A stretch of 23,705 nucleotides of DNA from Chara braunii (Eukaryota > Streptophyta > Charophyceae > Charales > Characeae): positions 726,378 through 750,082 of the forward strand of contig BFEA01000508.1 in NCBI GenBank assembly GCA_003427395.1, written 5' to 3'. The notes beneath the pieces were generated by a model. That model was not told the origin of the DNA. It was given only the letters and a program-made list of their open reading frames with translations, and did no database searches. Of this stretch, positions 1 to 8,915 are shown in pieces. The first letter of the stretch is position 1. Each line of letters begins with the position of its first letter. The position numbers and the translations under genes are program-made.

Positions 1-75
1 GGGATGTGGGCAGCTCGTGCTCAACCACAGTCAACGTGGTGAGCCTCGTACATGAGAGGCACAGTAAAAGAGGAG
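1..75 (-). CDS. Possible partial TTI1 exon 6 at the left edge
   Basis: A textbook 3' splice site (TTTCATTTGTTTTTGCAG, 93-76 on the minus strand) precedes an open stretch running off the window. Read in one frame it gives LLLCLSCTRLTTLTVVEHEL, helical and Leu-rich as expected for a HEAT protein. However, the preceding exon ends in phase 2, and the phase-2 reading here meets a stop within 20 codons. Either a small exon is missed between 76 and 619, or this acceptor is unused. I do not see a confident match to the next conserved TTI1 block. Confidence 0.25.
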
Positions 76-83
76 CTGCAAAA

Positions 84-302
84 ACAAATGAAAGGGGCAC
101 CCAAAAGAAAGCAAAGTGGACACAATTAAGAAAGGGATTTAACCGCTTCTATCATACTCCACGTTGCTTGCTATAGAGGTGAAACTGTTTGATTGTTGGA
201 TTGTCTCAACTCAAGGGCCTCGTTGTCTGCAATAGGATTAAAGCTGCTTCAATTTTGGATCTACTCATCTGGGTGGAATAGGGGCTGTTGTGGTGAACAT
301 TC

Positions 303-358
<56 letters not shown>

Positions 359-619
359 CACACACAGAGTCAAGTGACAGCTCTGCTTGTTGGGTGGGTT
401 TACTTGGATCCATTTCCATGCTTCTAGCTGAGTGGTTAACCTTTCCAGCAAGCATTTTCATACAGCTTCATTCCTTTTTTCTTTTTTTGAAAATCCGACA
501 GGGCCCACTGGAGAGAGTGGTATGAGCAGCTCCTATCGGGCCCTGAATCATTCATCAACAAAGTTACAAAGAACAGGAAAAACAAAGACAAGAGAACAAT
601 ACATTAAGACTGTCTTCAC
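84..619 (-). other. TTI1-like intron 5 with (CA)n microsatellite
   Basis: No coding match was found here. The stretch contains an (AC)n run at 306-366 with one interruption. ORFs across it only translate the repeat (His-Thr or Cys-Val dipeptides). Confidence 0.5.
306..366. repeat. (AC)n microsatellite
   Basis: About 30 AC dinucleotides with a single CG interruption near 351. It lies in a TTI1-like intron. Confidence 0.95.
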
Positions 620-831
620 CTTTGCAGCGTCGACTCGATGATTTCCTGATCAATGGACAACTGCTTGGACCTGTTTGCTGCAGTGCTTGCCTTCGGTATT
701 CGATCCTGGTTTCCCTTGGCATTTGTGCCTTCAGCAATACCACCTGCCACCACTCTTACCGATGATATCACCTTGATCATAGGAGAGGACACTTGCGGGA
801 AGTCGTCATAGACAAGCCCCAACAAACAGTC
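620..831 (-). CDS. TTI1: TTI1-like gene, recognised exon 5
   Basis: A 212-bp exon beginning DCLLGLVYDDFPQVS after the acceptor CGGCAG (834-832). Following PILL at the end of the previous exon it reproduces the family's LLECLCALAIDDSDDVS. The middle is a low-complexity Ala/Gly/Asn/Lys stretch not typical of plant TTI1. The end, SIDQEIIESTLQR, sits where the family has a helix such as HDVAKIFVRLVEKLP. The donor is CAAAG|GTGAAG at 620/619, leaving phase 2. Without splicing the frame stops at TGA immediately after. The C-terminal half of TTI1 is expected to the left, outside the window. Confidence 0.7.
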
Positions 832-1580
832 CTGCCGACAAAGCAGATCAACACACGGACACCAAATGCAGCAGAAGGATTGATGAGCAACCTCAACGGT
901 CGGGATCTAAAGGTGTCGTCATGATCGTCTCCCTCCCCGTCGTGTAATCCCCTGGGAAGTCTTCTGAACGACGCCTACATGTGGGCTTCTGGAATGAAGT
1001 CACATTTACTTTCCGAATGTGGCTCAACGGAATAGTAGGAAATAAAGCACAGACAAAACAGAGCAAAGGGAATACAAAAAGAAAATTTTGTTGGTTGTCG
1101 TAAGCTGACAACTTGACGCACATAGCACGATAGCCTGGTTTCAATCAGAACACAGCCTGTTGACTGACCTGACGCTCATGAACACGTCAGGTATGTGCAT
1201 AGTGGATCCCTGAGCAGATGTCAAGGTGAAATGATCGTAAAAAAGCCAATGGAGGAGAGAGAAGCATAAAGCTTAAACCTCCTGCTTCTTCTTCTTCTAC
1301 CTCCTCCTCCTCCTCTCCTTCCCATTGTGTCATCCCTCTTGTCAGTGTCCTGTCTTATCTCCTCCACCATGGGTCTTTTTCTTTCTTCATTCGACCCTTC
1401 ACCTTGTGTTAATGAAAAGAAAGAATGTCGGTGTATCTTGTGTGAACCAGTGTGATGTTTTAATAACAACAACAAGCGAAGACTCTTAGAAGTTCTTCAA
1501 ATCTCTTCAATGTTCTTGCGCTTTCTTCCCTGTTTAAACATTGTTTAAAACTATTCAGTTGCTTTTCTTTCCCTTGCAAA

Positions 1581-1665
1581 GTAGACAAGAGTAGAACTAT
1601 TTGGGGGAAAGCTTTTGGTATTGGTAGACAAGAGTAAAACTCTCAGCAGGACAAGCTTTTGGTAC
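1581..1665. repeat. 43-bp tandem duplication
   Basis: Two imperfect copies of a unit starting GTAGACAAGAGTA and ending AGCTTTTGGTA begin at 1581 and 1624. Confidence 0.75.
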
Positions 1666-1769
1666 CTCATATCATTCTTTTTTTGAACAAAATTTCTTGC
1701 TTTAGCCTTTTCATATTTTCTCTTTTGAAACCCATACCTTCCCTCTTTTCAAAGACCTTGTACGAGGGA

Positions 1770-2150
1770 AGGTACAAAGGCTTGGTAACTCCATACGCAG
1801 GCTCAGGTAGGTACACAGGTTCGGTAACTCCATACTCAGGCCCGGTAACCCCATAAACACACTTGGTAAGTACAAAGGTTCGGTAACTCCATACTCAGGC
1901 TAGGTAACCCCATAAACACACTTGGTAACTCCATAGTACATACGCTCAGGTACTCCATAGTACTTAGCCTCGATACGTCCATATACAGGCTTGGTAACTC
2001 CATAGCACATAGGCTCAGGTATTCCATAGTACATAGGGTCGGTAACTCCATACAAAGACTCGGTAACCCCATACACAGGCTCGATAACTCCACAAACAGC
2101 CTCTTGCTAACTCTGTGCACAGGGGCTTGGTACTACCATAACTGACTTGG
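1770..2150. repeat. Degenerate minisatellite, GGTAACTCCATA units
   Basis: About 15 imperfect units of roughly 20-28 bp built on GGCTCGGTAACTCCATACAC, with internal variation (GGTAACCCCATA, GGTACTCCATAG). The minus-strand ORF 1836-2120 (LPSLCMELP repeats) is just a translation of this array. It lies in a TTI1-like intron. Confidence 0.85.
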
Positions 2151-2327
2151 TAGGTGGAGAGGTAGTGATCAACATATACAAGTCTTACGAGATGTAGAAA
2201 CTTACAAAGTGAAATAGCAAAATTACTATAAACACAAGCAACACAGGAGCAAGCAACAGAAGCATCCCCATCACTATCCTCTCATCCAATCACAAAAGCG
2301 CTCCAAGAACTTGGAAAAAGTACATAC

Positions 2328-2435
2328 CAGCAGAATTGGAACTGTATCCTTCAATGTGAGGCGACATTCCGTTAGAAGTCGGCAGGATGTGTCGCCAAGA
2401 GCAAGCCGCACTTTAGGGCTGGGGTGTAGTGAAAC
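2328..2435 (-). CDS. TTI1: TTI1-like gene, recognised exon 4
   Basis: A 108-bp, 36-codon exon between acceptor CCTGCAG (2438-2436) and donor CTG|GTATGT (2328/2327), phase 0 at both ends. It encodes VSLHPSPKVRLALG then SCRLLTECRLTLKDTVPILL. Joined to the FPL that closes the previous exon, it matches plant TTI1 FPHICIHPxKKVRLGML...LLSRCSYTLKESRLMLL almost residue for residue in spacing. Strong consensus splice signals on both sides and exact phase agreement make this the best supported boundary pair. The intervening intron (3865-2436) is 1430 bp and holds a mononucleotide C/A run and short duplications. Confidence 0.82.
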
Positions 2436-3494
2436 CTGCAGGACTCGCCAACATATCATCAGTGTAACAAACAGCACAGAACAGCACAAAACACAGCGAT
2501 TGTCAGATATCAATAGCAGGCGGGCACCCCCTCTTTCCAGACTGTGCAATGCCTGCCGTGTCCAGAAATGCTGCTGTTCAAACTGCCAGCACATTTGTTG
2601 TATGACAGGCAGATTGAAGTACATAGATAGGTAGTCAAATCCCTCACCGACTTCAGCAGGTCAAAAATGCGGCCCTTCGAAAAACATGAATGACAAATAT
2701 AACCACTGGAATCGTCTTAACTTTCAAATCACTATGAGCAGAAGAAAAGACTGTGGAAATGGCTTCCATTGACAAAGATTTCCCCTTGATTGCCCCTTTT
2801 GCTACATAAGTTGAAAGATCTTAAAACAATTCCTTAAAACAATCACACTTGACATCAGTGCGCAGTGAACGCCCTGCAGCTGCCTGTCAGTTGTGTGATG
2901 TATGCAACTGTTGCAAGAACGTGAGTTCAAAACCTCGTCGGTACTTGGAACCCCTTTCTGTGAAAATAATGGAGGGGGAACCCCCTTTCCGTGAAGATGA
3001 TGGAGGGGGGGAAGCAGGGAACATCCAATGGCAGTCCACCTGGAGGTGGCAACTCAAGAGTACAAGAGAGCATATGCAACGAACTGTCCCGGACACCACA
3101 GCAACAAAGTGAGCGATTAGGAAGAAGAGGACAATGCACCACCATAGACCGTAGATGATTGGCAGCTTTTTCAAGTTTTTTGTTGTTCTGCAAAAACTCT
3201 TTTATGCTCCTCAGGTGCATCTGAATTTCACTTCCCATCTGCTCTACTCGTACACTATAGACTTGCACTTTGGAACTTGGAAAGTTGGAACCGCTTTTCA
3301 TTACAGAGAGAAGTTTGACAGGGCTACGAGAAGTCTGAATCAATGTTTTAAGTTTCAAACCATCAGTAGGCTGAGCCCCTGTTAACGCGGCGGGTTAACC
3401 GCCATGTCAGAACAAATTGCTGGGAAAGGGACTGGTGGCTTAAAGAACAGGGCATCAGAAAGCAACTACAGGGGCCCACCACCCCCCCCCCCCC

Positions 3495-3526
<32 letters not shown>

Positions 3527-3865
3527 TACTTGCATCATGCAGAGTTGCGAACCTCTTTTTCACCGCTACCGCTGCATGACATCCAAGTTACAAAAAAAAT
3601 GCAGTGAATTTGTGTGACATCAAAATGCCAGACCTATGGGATGGAAGAAACACGTTCCGGATAGATGGTCTGGCTACATTCGCTGTTATTCTGTGCCATC
3701 TCAGCACGAACCCTGACTGCTTCGTCAACCACCAGTGCCGCTTAGCAAATCCGTGCTAAGCTGGCACAGGATGACAGCAAATCTAGCTCGACCATACATT
3801 TGGTCGTTAAAAAACTTGCAGAAATTGATTAGGGCCTTGATCGTTATTCTATCGCCTGGTCTTAC
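2436..3865 (-). other. TTI1-like intron 3, 1.4 kb
   Basis: The intron lies between exons 3 and 4. It contains a roughly 30-bp tandem duplication (2948-3009, units with CCCTTTC and ATGGAGGGGG), a C13 run followed by A26 (3482-3520), and a minus-strand ORF at 2927-3358 with a coiled-coil-like stretch (VEQMGSEIQMHLRSIKEFLQ) that I do not recognise. Confidence 0.6.
3482..3520. repeat. C13/A26 mononucleotide runs
   Basis: A run of 13 C is directly followed by 26 A, possibly the tail of an old retroposed copy. Run length is prone to sequencing error. Confidence 0.85.
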
Positions 3866-4558
3866 CAAAGGGAAGCACCTGCTGATAAGGACGTGGAGTT
3901 TGGATGCCGTCTCTGACAGCCACTGCTCGTTACGATCCACTCGTAGAACCAGCTTCCGAAAGTTGCCATCAAATACAGGCATCTCTTTCGCAACTTCTTC
4001 ACCCTTCCTCTTCACCTCACTGCTACTGCTACTTTCCTTGCCACCACCACCATCTCTCTCTCCATCAGCCGCCGCCTCCTTGGATCCAAACTGCATCTTC
4101 AGCTCCCTCAATGCCTGCAATGCAGAATCGACAGTATCCACAGTACCTTCCTCTGCTGTTTTGTCAGCCTGCTGACTTCCCGATGCAGTCCTTACACTCT
4201 TTGCCGGCATAAGTGCACCAGTATTTCGAGTGTCACCAAGAATGAGGACAAGAAGGTCTCCCAGCAGGGATACAGCCTCCCTTACAGCAGCAGAGGACCA
4301 GGCTGCCCCAACCTTCTTCGTCTGAGCCGAGGCCACAGCAACGAGGCGCCCATCTTTACCCTGAATGTGTGACAGAGACGCCCTCGCAAGCCTAACAGAC
4401 ATAGCTGGAAGAAAATACGCCAACGCGTCTCCATCATCCAACTGCAAAATCTCACACAGCACATTTTCCAATAACACCCTCAGCTCACTCCGATGACGAT
4501 GATGAAGTTGTGAACCCTTCGTTCTTCTTTCTTCTTTCCTCTTTCCTTTTTCCCTTGG
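3866..4558 (-). CDS. TTI1: TTI1-like gene, recognised exon 3 (central HEAT region)
   Basis: This exon encodes 231 residues, phase 0/0. The diagnostic stretch is SELRV, then about 15 residues, then DALAYFLPAMSVRLARA. Plant TTI1 has LRVEAF...DALAFFLPGVVSQFAKV at the same spacing. It is followed by an AVREAVSLLGDLLVLILGD helix matching the family's AIRGLAEYLMIVLED. Near the end, RVDRNEQWLSETASKLHVLI aligns with the family's RTxEWxxKTSxHVxKLL. The donor TTG|GTAAGA at 3866/3865 is strong. The start is less certain: I chose CAG at 4561-4559, preceded by a TTTACTTTCTCC tract, giving a Lys/Arg-rich lead-in. A second in-frame acceptor (GAAG before GSQLHH) would remove 14 residues. The exon has Ser/Glu/Lys-rich low-complexity insertions around its middle. 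Confidence 0.8.
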
Positions 4559-4825
4559 CTGTTTCTTTTTTGGAGAAAGTAAACACAGTCTTGCAAAATT
4601 CTGACTCACCACATACCGTACGGCATACTGCACCCCAATCGACATAACCGGTAGCAAGGTTTATTTGCAGCACACAATAGCACACATTAATTATCATGAA
4701 CAACATTTGGCGGACTTGAAGTCTGTATTTGTCTGTCCACGTTCATATCATTTTGCACGCAACTGTCTCCCAACCACTCTCATCAGATCAATCCTCGGGA
4801 CAGCAACAAGACTAGTTCTGCCATA

Positions 4826-4930
4826 TAGTGCATGTTGTATGTTATATGATGTATGTTGTCCTGCTTGCATATTTCCCAACAAGTTTAGTATTGGCATACA
4901 TGCCAGTAGAACAACATACGACATGCACTA
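4826..4930. repeat. Inverted repeat, 18-bp arms
   Basis: Arms 4826-4843 (TAGTGCATGTTGTATGTT) and 4913-4930 are reverse complements with one mismatch, separated by 69 bp. The transcript could fold back. This may be a small MITE relic or a chance AT-rich hairpin. Confidence 0.6.
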
Positions 4931-5159
4931 AATATTACGAGCAAGGACAAATATCAGCAGCACACACATGAGAGGCAGGGCGGGGAAAGAGAGAGGGGGG
5001 GGGGCGAACTCAGAAGAAGGCTTGCCATGGTCCATGCAAACATCTATCATTATCATCAGTCAACCTCTACACCTCCAGTTCCTGACGATCAAAAAGAGTG
5101 AAATTAAAGTGTATTGATTCTCCTCTTTTTCTTTTCTTTTTGTGATTTCCCTCTTGTTA

Positions 5160-5260
5160 GATTGGACCATTTCTCAATGTGTGTCATCCTTGTGCAGGGG
5201 CCATGCTCATCTTCTCCATATCGTTACGATCGGTCCAATCCTAACGGCTGTCCCAAGGGC
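5160..5260 (-). pseudogene. U6 snRNA pseudogene
   Basis: The minus strand reads a degenerate 5' stem (CCCTTGGGACA), then GGAGAAGATGAGCATGGCCC, CTGCACAAGGATGACACACA and TTGAGAAATGGTCCAA, in U6 order. The region that should read ATTGGAACGATACAGAGAA is disturbed: a partial duplication gives ATTGGACCGATCGTAACGATAT, and ACAGAGA has become ATGGAGA, hitting the invariant ACAGAGA box. There is no T-run terminator after the 3' end. It is therefore probably non-functional. Confidence 0.8.
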
Positions 5261-5301
5261 CATATTGTGTTGCTCCTCTTGTCTACCTCATTACGGCAAT
5301 C

Positions 5302-5400
5302 CCTTTGATTCAAACCCCTCCGGGGAGGGCAACGAGCCCTTGATTCAAACCCCTCTTGGGAGGGCAACAAGTGATTGAAACCACCCCCTCCTAGGAGAGC
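5302..5400. repeat. About 35-bp tandem repeat, 3 copies
   Basis: Units built on TTGATTCAAACCCCTC followed by GGGAGGGCAAC begin near 5302, 5338 and 5372; the last is diverged. Confidence 0.75.
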
Positions 5401-5561
5401 TCAAACCCTTTTCTCACCCATCTGGAGACAGGGTATATCCCACAAAGACGGATCTCACAGCCTGCCAGAGATACAGTACCTGCCACATGGAAGAATGATA
5501 CACATAGGAATGGTCAGCCACAGATTATAGAGTTGAAGGAACTTGAAGCCTGTCCAGTAAA

Positions 5562-5690
5562 CCTGATTGGACGGGACCGGACGGAACGGATTGGATCAGA
5601 TCGGATTGGGTTGGGATCGGGACGCATTGGAACACATGCGATGTGATGAAATGGGATGGGATTGGATCGGATCAGATTGGAACAGATCTG
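5562..5690. repeat. GGATTGGATCGG degenerate short tandem repeat
   Basis: Purine-rich 5-10 bp units (GATTGG, GGATCG, GGAACG) iterate over about 130 bp. The ORF over it is a repeat translation. Confidence 0.7.
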
Positions 5691-5969
5691 GTATAGAAAT
5701 TACTAAATCAGTCCAACTGTACAATCTTCACAGTCTTAGAGCCTACAACTAATACAGCCCTTTTTTTCTTCTTTTTCCTTTTTTGAAAGACAAGAAGCCT
5801 AAGAGGATGAAGCAAACAGTTGTTGTTTGTGAAACCTGTTATCAGCTACTGAATCGACTAATCATTATTTCAAATTGCTTGCTTCTATGAAACCTCGCCT
5901 CCTGGTCTTCGTTTTTCTTTAAGGGGGCACTCCCTAACATTACTGTGTCAACCTGATCCTAACGTTACT

Positions 5970-6005
5970 CTATAAATCCGATCCCATCAGGATTCGAACT
6001 CATGA
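5970..6005 (-). other. tRNA B-box-like fragment
   Basis: The minus strand carries GAGTTCGAATCCTGATGGGA, close to the pol III B-box consensus GGTTCGANTCC. No matching A box or cloverleaf is evident, so at most it is a relic of a tRNA-derived SINE. Confidence 0.2.
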
Positions 6006-6290
6006 ATGATTGTCTCTGATCCTGCATCAAAGCCGGGATCAGAGAGAAGTAAAACACACAAACATATGCACACACACGGCATTACATCAATCACACTCGC
6101 CGATCATGAGGATGGCACCAAACTTCATGGACAAAAAATCTCAGTGACAGCAAACGGCGGCAGTGTAGTGTGGCGATGGATTTCACCAAACGACGATCAA
6201 TGGACCCGCAGAGAGCACAGAACAGGTCAATCAGGAGCTAAGGCAGACATGACACTATACCTTGAGGACAAGACATCTCAGAGTTCCTAG
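6006..6290 (+). other. Unrecognised 94-codon ORF
   Basis: An open frame with fairly ordinary composition (for example HEDGTKLHGQKISVTANGG and VVWRWISPNDDQW). It matches no family I recognise. It lies in the giant intron, antisense to TTI1. It could be a transposon remnant or chance. Confidence 0.15.
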
Positions 6291-6614
6291 GGCATCCGTC
6301 CGCAGAGATTTGCTTCCAGCACTCCCAGCCGCAACCTCTGCCTCATCAATCTGTGCAGAAACAACGAACCACCACAGGCATCCAGATCAATGACTTCAAC
6401 AAGACAATAACCTTCAGCAACATACATACTACATAGTACATAATAATTACCGATGATAAGAATATGCAGGTGGGAACAGTGGGATAAGAATGTAATCAAT
6501 GTACACATCAAATGCACATTATCTTATCCATGCCAGTGGTGCGGTCGCTTGCTTGCCTCTTCATCACTGAATTCCTTTCAATCCATCGTCAGCTCAGAGA
6601 ATTCACACTACAAC

Positions 6615-6637
6615 ATGATGATAATGATGATGATGAC

Positions 6638-6677
<40 letters not shown>

Positions 6678-6689
6678 TAATCATCATCA

Positions 6690-6735
<46 letters not shown>
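6615..6735. repeat. (ATG)n-(ATC)n palindromic microsatellite
   Basis: An ATG/GATGAT tract at 6615-6677 is followed, after two bases, by an ATC tract at 6680-6735. The two arms are reverse complements, giving a near-perfect palindrome with arms of about 55-60 bp. ORFs with poly-Met or poly-Asp/Ser simply translate it. Confidence 0.92.
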
Positions 6736-6736
<1 letters not shown>

Positions 6737-6915
6737 CCCTGACTGAGGTATATGCCAAACTTCGCACCAGACAGCCTCCTTATGCAACTCAGCTAGAATT
6801 TCAGAGTTACAATACACCCCCTTAAACAGCAGATAATCTAGCAGGGCCTTGATACATAACATTCAATCACCACCTGATGAACAACCATGCGTGTCGCCAC
6901 AGAAGACGGCACAAG

Positions 6916-6944
6916 AAAAAAAAAAAAAAAAAAGGGAAAAAAAA
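6916..6944. repeat. A-rich tract
   Basis: A18-GGG-A8, immediately upstream of where LINE A homology begins. It could be the tail of an older plus-strand retroposon. Confidence 0.7.
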
Positions 6945-6999
6945 CTTGGATGGCCCCGTGACTACACTGGGATGGCCCCTTGACTAACATTTGGATTTT

Positions 7000-7138
7000 G
7001 AACTCCTGTACGGCTCCGTCCATAATACTCCATATCAATGGGCTACTATCAGAAAGCTACCAGATTTCTAGGTCTGTGCGACAAGGGGACCCACTAGCCC
7101 CACCCATCTTCCTCTTTGTTATGGAAGCCATAGCTTCT
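7000..7138 (+). pseudogene. LINE A reverse transcriptase fragment (motifs before FADD)
   Basis: The plus strand encodes HINGLLSESYQISRSVRQGD followed by PLAPPIFLFVMEAIAS. The VRQGDPLxPxxFxxxxE motif is characteristic of LINE reverse transcriptases (RVT_1). The fragment is cut off at the insert boundary, and one frame shift is needed near its start. Confidence 0.85.
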
Positions 7139-7237
7139 TGTTATGTGCCTGATTGAAACGGAATCCAACATTGTGATGATCCGTCCAAACACGGACTGAA
7201 ACACACAGCTGATTTCTGAGTTTTGCCCATAGTCTGT

Positions 7238-7396
7238 CAGTCTGTACTTTATCAGCCACAGGACCTCCTCCGCGCAAAGCACGGATTCAAACCGGCGCCC
7301 TCCGCCTCAAGAGTCGAGTCTCTTAACCACTACAGCCATGGCACGGTGTTCAAAAGTGGATCCATGCCGATCGTGATATCCACCCCACCCCTGCAT
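7238..7396 (-). mobile_element. tRNA-derived SINE-like repeat, copy 1
   Basis: The minus strand contains an A-box-like GGCTGTAGTGGTTAAGAG and a B-box-like GGTTTGAATCC about 40 bases later, the layout of a pol III tRNA promoter. A 159-bp unit is shared with copy 2 at an offset of exactly 355 bp, with roughly ten differences. No poly(A) or clear target duplication is evident. Confidence 0.55.
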
Positions 7397-7414
7397 GGCT
7401 GTAGTGTCCTTCAA

Positions 7415-7416
<2 letters not shown>

Positions 7417-7450
<34 letters not shown>
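7417..7450. repeat. (CA)n microsatellite between SINE copies
   Basis: About 17 CA units lie directly after SINE-like copy 1. Confidence 0.92.
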
Positions 7451-7451
<1 letters not shown>

Positions 7452-7592
7452 CACCACACAAGGCATCCACCACACAGGCAGTAGTCGCACACTCCGCTCT
7501 CATCTAGCACAACTGCTTATCCAACGGTTTTATCCACGGGCCACCACATCCAGGTATAATTTCCGGGCTGGTTACCCGGTTGAAGTCCAGTC

Positions 7593-7751
7593 CAGTCTGT
7601 ACTTTATCAGCCACAGGACCTCCTCTGTGCAAAGCACGGATTCGAACCGGCGCCCTCAGCCTCAAGAGCCAAGTCTCTTAACCACTACAGCCATCACACG
7701 GTGTTCAAAAGTGGATCCATGCCGATCGTGATATCCACCCCACCCCTGCAT
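7593..7751 (-). mobile_element. tRNA-derived SINE-like repeat, copy 2
   Basis: Same orientation and length as copy 1. The B box is a perfect GGTTCGAATCC and the A-box region is GGCTGTAGTGGTTAAGAG. Both copies end at the same sequence (minus-strand start ATGCAGGGGTGGGGTGG). Confidence 0.55.
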
Positions 7752-7814
7752 ACTGACTGCCCTGCTGAGTTTCCCGCTTGCTACTAAGTCTGTGTGTGCA
7801 CGCTTGCTGGACTG

Positions 7815-7945
7815 CATGTCTGTCTGAGTGCTGGTTGGCTTGAGGGTGTGAGTGGCCGTGCCTGTCTGAGTGCTGATTGGCTTGTGTGTGTGTGTGGCCG
7901 TGCCTGTCTGAGTGCTGGTTGGCTTGAATGTGTGTGTGGCCCGCA
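7815..7945. repeat. 42-bp tandem repeat, 3 copies
   Basis: TGTCTGAGTGCTGGTTGGCT recurs at 7821, 7863 and 7905. The unit is 14 codons, so a minus-strand ORF (7662-8114) shows a Thr-rich 14-residue repeat, which is probably incidental. Confidence 0.88.
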
Positions 7946-8869
7946 AGGGCACTTGCTCGTTCATTGGGCCCTCAGGGCCGGTACTTACCTGTGGCCGTGA
8001 CATTGAGGGATGGCAGCAGGAAAAACACTCATGTAGCGGGTAGGCCGGTACCGCACCCTGAAGGGGTAGATGTGCGGGTACTGGAGACCGAGCAGAAGAA
8101 GACAAAAGTGGCATTTTTAGAGGCCCAGTAGTTGTAGGTTAGGTTTAGGCGGATACCAGTCCAACCAGTCTGGGTCTAGGGCCTGTACGAGCAATATCAG
8201 AGTCTGCAATGATGTTTCCCTCCGAAAGGGAGGAGGTGCCGGTTGCTTGGAAGGCCGAGCGGCCTGGAAGTCACCGCCCGAAGAGGCAAGCAGGCCGCTA
8301 TATCTCCCAGCCTGGCGAAGAGCCCGGTCTCTTTCTCGGTGTGCAAGTTTGGCGACACACTGGTTGGAGCACCGGTTGGAGCAGAGCTATCCAAGAGCAG
8401 CGCTGCTGGGGGAAGGAGAAGGACACGGAGGAGGAAGAAGGACAGGAAGGGGGAGGAGCGCCAGGAGTACTTACCTGGCTATGGTGGCAGCCATCTTCAT
8501 CACCTTGGTGGGCGCTGCAGCAGGGAGTCCCCAACTGGGGAGCGCTACACCAAGAAGCTTCGAGGCAGGGTCGGGCATGGCAGCCTGAGCTAGAGCAGCC
8601 ATAGCTGCTTTGGGTTGTCCTTTGGGCATCTGGGCAAGGCCTAGTAGTCCGCCATAGCCCCGGCCTATGAGAGTGAAGAGTGGGAGAGGTGGCCATGGCT
8701 ATGGTGGACCTCAAGTGATACCTGCAGTAGAAGAGGAACTCGGACATTGATTCTGGATCAGCCATTCAACATTGTATTATTATTTCTTGTATGAATAAGA
8801 GAAGGGGGAGATAAGGACGAGGAGATTGTTGGGCGAAGAAGAAGGGCCTTGTCATTTGTCTGTGCTGGT

Positions 8870-8915
8870 GTACATCATCTTCTTCTTCTTTCTTACTTCT
8901 TCTTCTTCTTCTTCT
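8870..8915. repeat. CTT-rich tract
   Basis: A run of TTC/CTT triplets. No gene is recognised between 7946 and 9850. That stretch is Ser/Gly/Glu-biased low-complexity sequence, including GCAGCTATGG-like motifs (near 8500-8700 and 9630-9650) that recur at 13155-13205. Confidence 0.7.

Larger units (their letters stand above)
832..2327 (-). other. TTI1-like intron 4, 1.5 kb
   Basis: The intron lies between recognised exons 4 and 5. It contains a pyrimidine-rich CTT/CTC tract (about 1278-1320), a 43-bp tandem duplication (1581-1665) and a degenerate tandem array (about 1770-2150). No other gene is seen. Confidence 0.65.

Noticed and set aside
193-525. ORFs with His-Thr or Cys-Val dipeptide repeats
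   Set aside because: They are translations of the (CA)n microsatellite.
2927-3358. Minus-strand 143-codon ORF with coiled-coil-like stretch as an extra TTI1 exon
   Set aside because: Exons 3 and 4 join in phase 0 at residues contiguous in plant TTI1, leaving no room for it. No family was recognised.
3725-3865. Continuation of the TTI1 frame past 3866 to the stop at 3725
   Set aside because: The strong donor GTAAGA and the exact match of the next family block at 2435 show this is intron read-through.
6512-6742. ORF with poly-Asp and poly-Ser
   Set aside because: It is a translation of the (ATG)n/(ATC)n palindrome.
7662-8114. Minus-strand ORF with Thr-rich 14-residue repeats
   Set aside because: The repeat is the 42-bp triplication in frame and the rest is SINE-like sequence. 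It shows no mucin or adhesin architecture.
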